The position numbers and the translations under genes were made by a program. From positions 141,519-205,518 of the forward strand of contig JAKVAZ010000013.1 of NCBI GenBank assembly GCA_022447225.1: a DNA stretch of 64,000 bases, read 5' to 3'. Shown piece by piece: positions 55,023-62,243 of the stretch. The notes beneath the pieces are model-generated. The model did not search any database, had not been told where the DNA came from, and saw only the letters and a list, made by a program, of their open reading frames with translations. How positions within the stretch are numbered: the first letter of the stretch is position 1; each line of letters begins with the position of its first letter. This DNA comes from Fuerstiella sp. (GTDB lineage: Bacteria; Planctomycetota; Planctomycetia; Planctomycetales; Planctomycetaceae).

Positions 55023-56642
55023 ATGCCAACACTAAAAAGCCTGATCACAGCTGTCCTGGCAGCTATCATTCTGGTGGGGCTGTCAAATTCTCCCAATGCT
55101 CAGGAGTCGCAGACATCATCCGTCTATCGACTTCAGAATGGTGAGAATCAGCTGAGTATGTACCAGCGATTTACCACGTTGCTGGAGCACACGGCCCGCA
55201 TTAAGACCGTGCTCGATTTCGATACAGAAATCATTGAAGTCAAGGTTGTGCAGGGAAACCCGCATCAGGTCCGTATCTTTGCGATGGAGACAGGTGTCAC
55301 CACGGTCACCATTTGTGATGAGTTCGACGAGTATTTTCAGGTCGAAATTCAGGTCGAAGGTGATGTGCGCCACCTGCAGTCTTATCTCCGACGTGATTTT
55401 CCGGACGACGACGTTCGTGCTACTGAAATTAAAGGGGCGGTGAAACTGACCGGCTGGGTGACACAACCCAGTCACATTACTCAGATCGTGGAAATTGCTG
55501 AACAGTTCTACGGTACTGTGATCAACCACATGAAGGTGGGTGGTGCGCAGCAGGTGCAGCTCAGATGCGACATCCTCGAAGTACAGCGATCGAAGGTTCG
55601 GAACTTCGGTATGAATTTTCAGTTCCTGCGTTCTGACGGCTATCTGATTTCCACACCGGGACCTATCACGCCGATTTCGACACTCGATGCAACTGCCGCC
55701 GGGCCGGTATCGACTCTGACCGGATTTGCTGATTCCACACTGAGTTTCGGATTCATCAGGAACAACGCGATCTTTCAGGGGTTTGTCCAGGCGCTAAAAA
55801 TTGAGGGTTTGCTCAAGATCCACGCCACGCCAATTGTGACGACAATGAACGGCCAGCCTGCAACTCTGCTGAACGGAGGCGAAACTCCCGTGATTGTCCC
55901 GGCCGGATTAGGGACCACGGCGATTGAGTTCAAGGAATTCGGGGTTCTGCTGGAATCAGTGCCTCACATTCTCGGAAACGGACGCCTGCGAATGCAGGTT
56001 CAGACAGAAGTGAGTGAACGTGACTTTTCCAACGCGGTCACGGTGAGCGGCGTGACGGTTCCCGCATTTACGGTTCGTCGAGCGAGTACCGAAGTTGAAA
56101 TGAACTTCGGTGAAACGATGGTGCTGGCGGGGCTGATCTCGCGACGCAATGACGCGACGACTGCAAAAATACCGTTTTTTGGTGAACTTCCGTGGATAGG
56201 TGCGGCCTTCAGCCGAAAGCGATATTCCGAGGCCGAAACAGAACTGATCATTCTGATTACACCCGAACACACGGCTCCCATGTCACCCGAACAGGTTCCG
56301 TCCGGTGGTCCTGGTAAGTTCACGGATAACGTGACTGACAAAGAATTGTATTTTCACCACCTGCTTGAGGTTCCGAAGTACGGTGATGAATGCCACAACT
56401 GTACGACCTGCCAGGAGCAGGGTTCATGCCGGCAGCATCCCGCCGGGTGCCCGGACTGTGGTGATAATGATGGCGGTCACGTGAATAACCAGCCGGTATT
56501 CTCCGGAACGTTACAACGTGAATCCGCGGCAGAGACGTCGGAAAAAACGTTCATACGTCCTGCAGCGTTTTCATCCACACATCGAAAGAACAAACCCGTC
56601 TCCGGGAACTTGATTGTTCCGGAGTTACAGTCAACCCAGTAA
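55023..56642 (+). CDS. cpaC: Flp/Tad pilus secretin (CpaC/RcpA type)
   Basis: Forms the outer-membrane channel for Flp pili. 539 residues from the ATG at 55023, with AGGAG seven bases upstream. A signal peptide (LITAVLAAIILVGLSNSPNA) is followed by a pilus N-terminal BON-like part (RIKTVLDFDTEIIEVKVVQG; GAVKLTGWVTQPSHITQIVE) and the secretin domain (about 280-445: TPIVTTMNGQPATLLNGGET, EMNFGETMVLAGLISRRND, ELPWIGAAFSRKRYSEAETE). An unusual C-terminal tail has six clustered cysteines (about 456-479, ECHNCTTCQEQGSC then GCPDC), suggesting disulfides or metal binding. It works with CpaB and the CpaE-like protein. Confidence 0.9.
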   Translation: MPTLKSLITAVLAAIILVGLSNSPNAQESQTSSVYRLQNGENQLSMYQRFTTLLEHTARIKTVLDFDTEIIEVKVVQGNPHQVRIFAMETGVTTVTICDEFDEYFQVEIQVEGDVRHLQSYLRRDFPDDDVRATEIKGAVKLTGWVTQPSHITQIVEIAEQFYGTVINHMKVGGAQQVQLRCDILEVQRSKVRNFGMNFQFLRSDGYLISTPGPITPISTLDATAAGPVSTLTGFADSTLSFGFIRNNAIFQGFVQALKIEGLLKIHATPIVTTMNGQPATLLNGGETPVIVPAGLGTTAIEFKEFGVLLESVPHILGNGRLRMQVQTEVSERDFSNAVTVSGVTVPAFTVRRASTEVEMNFGETMVLAGLISRRNDATTAKIPFFGELPWIGAAFSRKRYSEAETELIILITPEHTAPMSPEQVPSGGPGKFTDNVTDKELYFHHLLEVPKYGDECHNCTTCQEQGSCRQHPAGCPDCGDNDGGHVNNQPVFSGTLQRESAAETSEKTFIRPAAFSSTHRKNKPVSGNLIVPELQSTQ

Positions 56643-56779
56643 CGGCAGAAGATCTGTTGGCCGGCTGTTCATCCGGAAGTCAGCGTGGCTGTTTGATCAC
56701 AGGTCTCATCACTTCCGGACAGCGTGCCTGGTCAGCTCAGATAATTTTCTGAAACGTCCTCTGCCCATCGGATTTCAAC

Positions 56780-57985
<1,206 letters not shown>

Positions 57986-58254
57986 CAGACGTACGGCAGG
58001 CACCGTTCCCCCTGCAGCCCGCTGCAGTGTCACGTCACAACACTGCTGACCTTTGACAGTCCGGTCGTCAGCCGGGGCGTTCAAAGTGTTGTTGTGTGCA
58101 GTGAATCCGGCAGCTACGGACACCTCAAACTCGCGGCTGTCTCAGGAAAAACGAATTGTGGCTGTGGCCGGCTACGCATGCCCAATTGAATCGGGTATCG
58201 TTCACTGATCCGCTGTTGCGCGGGACCGACGTCACTGCACAGGAATCGTTCATC

Positions 58255-58959
58255 ATGCCCATTGTCCTTCGGATGCATCACGTGGGACGTTCGTTCGACG
58301 GTCCCGGCGGTTCGGTTTCGATTCTGTCCCACGTTGATCTTGAACTGCGGTCCGGTGAAGCCGTTGCCATTGGCGGACCGTCCGGCTGCGGCAAGAGTAC
58401 GCTGTTGCTGATGGCCGGAACACTGGACACCCCGTCAAGCGGTGTCGTTGAAATCCTCGGCGAAAACCCGTGGATCCTGTCGGCGGGCCGGCTGGCGCGA
58501 TTTCGTAACCAGCACATCGGGTTTGTGTTTCAGGAACACCGTCTGCTGCCACAGTTGAATGTCCTTGAGAATGTGCTGATTCCGTTGCTGTCGGGGTTTG
58601 AGGCCGACAAACCGGCAGCGGAGAAACGAGCCAAAGAACTGCTGGATCGGGTGGGGCTGAAGGATCGTCTGAATCATCGACCTGCTGCACTGTCCGGCGG
58701 TGAACGTCAGAGAGTAGCCGTCTGTCGGGCACTCGTTCTGCAGCCGTCGCTGTTGCTTGCCGATGAACCAACCGGCAATCTGGATCCTCAGACCGCCGAA
58801 ATTATCGGTAAACTGTTGCTGGATGTTGCCGCAGAAAATGAGACCGGTTTGTTGTGTGTCACTCACAGCGCTTCTCTGGCCACATCATTTCCTCAGCGAA
58901 TGACGCTGCACGAAGGGCGCCTGGTGAAGGCAGATCACGCAGCAGCTTCGCATCACTGA
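58255..58959 (+). CDS. LolD/MacB-type ABC transporter ATP-binding protein
   Basis: 234 residues from the ATG at 58255 (AGGAA about ten bases upstream; the frame opens at 58156). Seen: Walker A GPSGCGKST (41-49), the Q-loop IGFVFQEHRLLPQLNVLENV, the signature LSGGERQRVAVCRALV, Walker B LLLADEPTGNLD and the H-loop LLCVTHSASLA. The sequence after Walker B is typical of the lipoprotein-release/MacB class. The permease partner is not adjacent, so the transported substrate is unknown. No membrane segment is present, as expected for a cytoplasmic subunit. Confidence 0.92.
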   Translation: MPIVLRMHHVGRSFDGPGGSVSILSHVDLELRSGEAVAIGGPSGCGKSTLLLMAGTLDTPSSGVVEILGENPWILSAGRLARFRNQHIGFVFQEHRLLPQLNVLENVLIPLLSGFEADKPAAEKRAKELLDRVGLKDRLNHRPAALSGGERQRVAVCRALVLQPSLLLADEPTGNLDPQTAEIIGKLLLDVAAENETGLLCVTHSASLATSFPQRMTLHEGRLVKADHAAASHH

Positions 58960-59152
58960 CGACTCTGCGGCACAGGTTGGATGATCTTTTGTTGTGCTGT
59001 CAGGAAACCTTCTTCGTCCGATCTCTGTTTTTGTTTGCGGGCCTGTGCCCGGAACAGCATAACGTCGGACAATTTGATCTTACCGTTGACACCCAGCCTC
59101 CGGCGCGCCTGTATGAGTCTGCCCCGCACATCCTGCAGGCCTGAATGTTGAT

Positions 59153-59995
59153 TTGACCGTAATTCCGTTTAATTTGGACCTGGTGCGGCAACCCGAATGT
59201 CTTGAATTCTCAATCAAAGACGCCACCATGCTGACGCGTATCTCCAAAGCGGTTGCCCGACGTCTGCTGTCCCGCGAAGGGTATTATTTTTTTCGTGCGT
59301 ATCTCGACCTGGATGAGCCACACGTCCGGGACCAGCCACGGGTCATGGCTGCCTACAGCACATCGGGCTCACGAGACCTGGACTTGATGTACCACCCGAC
59401 TGACAGGGAGTGCGTTATCGACGGATCGCTGAAGATCGTCTCCAGTGACTATGTGCGCCGCTGTCATCTTGACGTTATCTCCGGCTATTTGCCTGACAGA
59501 GGAAGAGTACTTGAAGTTGGCTGTGGCAATGCGATCAATCTCATTGAACTCAGAAAAATGAACCCGAACCTTGAGTTCTTTGGCGTTGATTACGTTCCGC
59601 AGCGATTGGAGCAGGCGCAAAAGTATTTTGGTGCTGACCTTGATGGAATCCATCTGCAGGAAGGTGATGTTCAACATCTTGATTTTAATGACAAATCGTT
59701 CGATGTCGTGTTTTCGATTCACTGCCTCGAGCAATGTGAGAGAATTCTTTCGAAGGCTGTGTCGGAAATTTTGCGCGTTGCGAAAAAGGTGGTACACATC
59801 GAACCGGATTTTCAAAATTCGAATTATGCTCAGAGAAAATTTCTGAAATCACGGGACTACCTTCGGTCTCTGAGGCGGGAGTTGCTGGCGCATTCGGACT
59901 GGAAGACGACCGTTTCAGGTCTGGATACCTATTTCAATCCGTTGAACCGTTCAGGACTGTTTGTTTCGTCTCCGCCAGTTTCTGAAGCCCGTTAA
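59153..59995 (+). CDS. SAM-dependent class I methyltransferase
   Basis: 280 residues. Motif I is visible in GRVLEVGCGNAINLIELR, followed by LEFFGVDYVPQRLEQAQ (motif II region), GDVQHLDFNDKSFDVVFSIH (motif III/IV) and VSEILRVAKKVVHIEP. These place it in the UbiE-like Rossmann methyltransferases. The first 75 residues match no domain that I recognise. The TTG at 59153 is a weak start; the ATG at 59228 (MLTRISK) is an alternative. The substrate is unknown. It is the last clear chromosomal gene before the tRNA-fragment boundary. Confidence 0.82.
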   Translation: MTVIPFNLDLVRQPECLEFSIKDATMLTRISKAVARRLLSREGYYFFRAYLDLDEPHVRDQPRVMAAYSTSGSRDLDLMYHPTDRECVIDGSLKIVSSDYVRRCHLDVISGYLPDRGRVLEVGCGNAINLIELRKMNPNLEFFGVDYVPQRLEQAQKYFGADLDGIHLQEGDVQHLDFNDKSFDVVFSIHCLEQCERILSKAVSEILRVAKKVVHIEPDFQNSNYAQRKFLKSRDYLRSLRRELLAHSDWKTTVSGLDTYFNPLNRSGLFVSSPPVSEAR

Positions 59996-60273
59996 CCGCA
60001 CCCCTGGCAATCACCATTGACAAGCCTGAACCTGCGACCGGCGTCAGCTGACATCGGTGGATGAGGTGAGGATGAAAGCGGTTCAGGACTGCTCGCTGTT
60101 AACTGACGTCGGACGGAAACAGTTTAATGAGCAGGTTGCCGGTCGGGGTGTGTGAAGGTGTCAGGCCGCTTATCTGAAACCGTAACGACTGAGCGTATCC
60201 GTGATACATGTTTGAATGTGCACAAAGACGGACAGCAGAACCCTGGCTATTGTTTCACCAATGAAAAAACAAA

Positions 60274-60315
60274 TACGCCCGGCAGGATTCGAACCTGCGA
60301 CCTACGGTTTAGAAG
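60274..60315 (-). other. 3' fragment of tRNA-Arg(UCU): element attachment site
   Basis: Read on the minus strand, bases 60315 down to 60274 give the anticodon loop CTTCTAA (anticodon TCT), the 3' anticodon-stem strand, a 5-base variable region, the T-arm GCAGG-TTCGAAT-CCTGC, the acceptor 3' strand CGGGCGT and the discriminator A. The 5' half, D-arm and 5' acceptor strand are absent: the five bases before the loop cannot pair with the stem. This is the duplicated 3' end left by site-specific integration in a tRNA gene, with the inserted DNA on the right. Confidence 0.85.
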
Positions 60316-60390
60316 ATGGAGCGGGCCTGTTCATTGTTTCCACAGACTAGGGAAATCATTGACGGCGCAACCTCAAACTTCTCCGCTGCA

Positions 60391-60407
60391 CCCATGGCTT
60401 CCATGGG
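60391..60407. repeat. Short hairpin near the attachment site
   Basis: CCCATGG, three bases, then CCATGGG form a perfect 7-base inverted repeat 76 bases inside the element boundary. Together with the direct repeats just to its right it may be part of an integrase or excisionase binding region; this is inferred from position only. Confidence 0.5.
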
Positions 60408-60410
60408 CCA

Positions 60411-60433
60411 AGGTACATTTTGAGGTACATTTT
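60411..60433 (+). repeat. Tandem direct repeat AGGTACATTTT
   Basis: Two copies of AGGTACATTTT (60411-60421 and 60423-60433) are separated by one base. A third AGGTACA occurs at 60824-60830. Short direct repeats beside an attachment site are typical of recombinase arm sites, but no binding evidence is available. Confidence 0.6.
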
Positions 60434-60841
60434 TCTTTAGAATACGACGCGGCTAGCTCGACGGAGTGAAATCGTTTTCATGGACTGATGCCGACGAAAC
60501 CAAACGCATTGAGGAGGATCGAACCAGTGAAACACATCACCCTTGGAATTCTTTTCTGTTTGGCTATTGGTTGTGGCAGTGGCGATAGTTCAACATTGAC
60601 TCAATCAACACTGAGATCACTTGAGGATGGGATGACACTAAAAGAGGTCGAAGGAATTTTAGGAACAGATCACACGACTGTTGGGGACTTCGGCCCTGCA
60701 GCGACACATCAATGGGTAACAGGTGAAGGTGATTCAACACGAACCATCGTCGTCAATTTCACTGACGGCAAATTATCAATGAAGGTGGGCACGAACCTCC
60801 CCAATGACTGATCCAACGTTTTGAGGTACAGACGCGGCTAG
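60418..60841 (+). repeat. Split direct repeats flanking the small lipoprotein gene
   Basis: TTTTGAGGTACA occurs at 60418-60429 and 60819-60830, and GACGCGGCTAG at 60446-60456 and 60831-60841. In the right copy the two words are contiguous; in the left copy 16 bases separate them. They bracket the lipoprotein gene and suggest it was inserted as, or could move as, a cassette. No transposase is present. Confidence 0.55.
60527..60811 (+). CDS. Small BamE-like lipoprotein
   Basis: 94 residues from GTG 60527, with GAGGAGG nine bases upstream. A lipoprotein signal (KHITLGILFCLAIGCGSG) ends in the lipobox LAIGC, so lipidation at the cysteine is expected. The rest resembles the BamE/SmpA fold: LEDGMTLKEVEGILGTDH, HQWVTGEGDSTRTIVVNFTD and GKLSMKV. 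Such small domains help assemble outer-membrane proteins or bind other lipoproteins. It lies in the element and is flanked by direct repeats. Function in the element is unknown. Confidence 0.8.
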   Translation: MKHITLGILFCLAIGCGSGDSSTLTQSTLRSLEDGMTLKEVEGILGTDHTTVGDFGPAATHQWVTGEGDSTRTIVVNFTDGKLSMKVGTNLPND

Positions 60842-60921
60842 GCTGATCCCCGAACCCGGTTTTCCTGAACCGCTGCCGCGTCAGTTTTTTTTTTCAGGAG
60901 TTCGGATTCAGGAGCCGAGCT

Positions 60922-61518
60922 GTGGACACGGAAGAAGAACGCAAGTTTTTTGACTGGTTGAGGGAATGGTGGTACCTCTTTTCCTCTTGGATTGAAGATC
61001 CAGAGCCAGTCGAAGACGACACGTACAAAATCGCATTGCTGCCGGACACTGTTCGCGGCCAAGACGTCCGTCCGATTAAGAATTTGCGACGCGCCATGAT
61101 CGCTCAATTTCATGGTGGCTGGGACTATATCACCGGGCCGTCCTTAGAGCGTGACGAGCTGGCAAAACTCGCAAGCGAAGCATGGACTGTTTATCAGCGA
61201 CTGCACTCGCCCGGTGCAGAACAAGAGCAACAGTCAGAAATGGTGAAGACGGTGACGGGGCTTGAGCTGCCGCGAAATGAATTCACCGAGGAAGCCCGAC
61301 GCACCGGCGCTTGGTGTCAGATTTTGGCCCCCCATAATGGTGGCGAGCCATTGAGTACATCACACTGGCACTGCCGCACGAGGGGCAAAAAGGGTGAGTT
61401 GATTCGTATCTGTCAAACGAAGAATCAGTACTTCATCGTCCACCTTGACGAGATCCCGGACAACCTAAAAAAGAAGGTGCAACGGGAGCGATACCTTTCT
61501 GCAAACAAGGTTTCGTAA
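60922..61518 (+). CDS. Unknown 198-residue protein in the element
   Basis: I do not recognise a family. The start is GTG 60922 with GGAG about eight bases upstream. Visible parts: an N-terminal Trp-rich segment (FFDWLREWWYLFSSWIED), a centre with KNLRRAMIAQFHGGWDYITG, SLERDELAKLASEAWTVYQR and a C-terminal basic end (NLKKKVQRERYLS). No membrane segment, signal peptide or catalytic motif stands out. It is followed by an 11-base tandem repeat and a terminator. It may be cargo of the integrative element. Confidence 0.7.
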   Translation: MDTEEERKFFDWLREWWYLFSSWIEDPEPVEDDTYKIALLPDTVRGQDVRPIKNLRRAMIAQFHGGWDYITGPSLERDELAKLASEAWTVYQRLHSPGAEQEQQSEMVKTVTGLELPRNEFTEEARRTGAWCQILAPHNGGEPLSTSHWHCRTRGKKGELIRICQTKNQYFIVHLDEIPDNLKKKVQRERYLSANKVS

Positions 61519-61519
61519 A

Positions 61520-61562
61520 CCGTTCGTCCCCCGTTCGTCCCCCGTTCGTCCCCCGTTCGTCC
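61520..61562 (+). repeat. Four-copy 11-base tandem repeat
   Basis: CCGTTCGTCCC is repeated three times exactly (61520-61552) and a fourth time without its last base (61553-61562), directly after the stop of the 198-residue protein gene and before a terminator. The copies are contiguous, so this is not a CRISPR array. It is likely to vary in copy number by slippage. Confidence 0.9.
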
Positions 61563-61575
61563 GCTCTCTATCAAG

Positions 61576-61607
61576 GCCGCCAGAAACCCTCTGGCAGGCT
61601 TTTTTTT
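61576..61607 (+). terminator. Rho-independent terminator after the 198-residue gene
   Basis: The stem is GCC..CCAGA pairing with TCTGG..GGC around a small internal mismatch and a 5-base loop, followed by eight T residues. It ends the transcript of the 198-residue protein before the excisionase-like gene. Confidence 0.85.
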
Positions 61608-61684
61608 ATGCGCTAAGGTTCCGGCAATGCAGCGGAAGCAATGGGCTTCACGGTGTTTTGAGAACCTGAAGATGGAGCGTGAGA

Positions 61685-61915
61685 ATGGATGAGGTACAGA
61701 GGGATAAATTCGGACGGGTACTGGCACCCGATGGAATGCCGCTGGGCGGTAATGCCCGTGTGAATGAGGTGGCTGCTGTTAGCGGCCTGCGGCGGAGCAA
61801 ACTGTATTCGATGTGTGAAGCCGGTGAGCTGGCCAGTGTTCGTGTCGGCCGCACAGTTTTGATTCCGTGGAGGGCAGTCCGCAGCGTGCTTTTGGAACCG
61901 GGGGTGCAATCATGA
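61685..61915 (+). CDS. Excisionase-like helix-turn-helix protein
   Basis: 76 residues from ATG 61685, with GGAG seven bases upstream (a GTG at 61679 is too close to the SD). The region RVNEVAAVSGLRRSKLYSMC, then EAGELASVRVGRTVLIPWRA and VRSVL, matches the winged helix-turn-helix of excisionase/AlpA-type proteins that direct integrase activity or regulate element genes. Its stop overlaps the next start by four bases (ATGA), so the two are co-translated. It is a good candidate for the element's recombination directionality factor. Confidence 0.8.
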   Translation: MDEVQRDKFGRVLAPDGMPLGGNARVNEVAAVSGLRRSKLYSMCEAGELASVRVGRTVLIPWRAVRSVLLEPGVQS

Positions 61916-62133
61916 GCCGTAGACGTAACCGGCCGAAACGTGTGGCAATGTCAGCCTGGTCAAAGGACAGCGGCCAGTGGCCTACATTTGAAGATCTCAT
62001 CGACGAACTATGCCATGCGCACGATCACGGAGTATGTACGCTGTATGCCGGCCTGGAGTGGAACTTAGACGTGGAAGTCGTTGAGGCAATTCTGAAACTT
62101 AGCGGCCGCAAACTACGGAAGGAATCTGTCTGA
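61912..62133 (+). CDS. Small element protein of unknown function
   Basis: 73 residues from ATG 61912, overlapping the excisionase-like stop as ATGA. The N-terminus is strongly basic (SRRRNRPKRVAM), which could contact nucleic acid, and the remainder (FEDLIDELCHAHDHGVCTLY, AILKLSGRKLRKESV) is helical without a family match. Co-translation with the excisionase-like protein suggests a linked role in element control. The TGATG at its end also overlaps a 15-codon ORF. Confidence 0.6.
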   Translation: MSRRRNRPKRVAMSAWSKDSGQWPTFEDLIDELCHAHDHGVCTLYAGLEWNLDVEVVEAILKLSGRKLRKESV

Positions 62134-62180
62134 TGGAATACGAACCGCTCGCGTGGCTGGATGCACAGGACACGCAATAA
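62133..62180 (+). CDS. Possible 15-residue leader or overlapping ORF
   Basis: A 15-codon ORF (MEYEPLAWLDAQDTQ) starts at TGATG over the previous stop and ends before the strong hairpin at 62186-62213. It may be a translated leader peptide or fortuitous; only the overlap supports it. Confidence 0.25.
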   Translation: MEYEPLAWLDAQDTQ

Positions 62181-62185
62181 AAACA

Positions 62186-62213
62186 CCTCGGCCAGTGAAT
62201 CGCCTGGCCGAGG
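62186..62213. terminator. Strong 10-base-pair hairpin in the element
   Basis: CCTCGGCCAG and CTGGCCGAGG form a perfect 10-base-pair stem around an 8-base loop. On the plus strand it is followed by CTTTG, a weak U-tract; on the minus strand by TTTTTATTG, so it could end transcripts arriving from the right. It lies between the small ORFs and the replication gene. Confidence 0.65.
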
Positions 62214-62243
62214 CTTTGAATCAACAGCTATATAGGAGCTGAG

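Noticed and set aside
61520..61562. CRISPR array
   Set aside because: The repeats are contiguous and only 11 bases long, without spacers; no cas gene is present.
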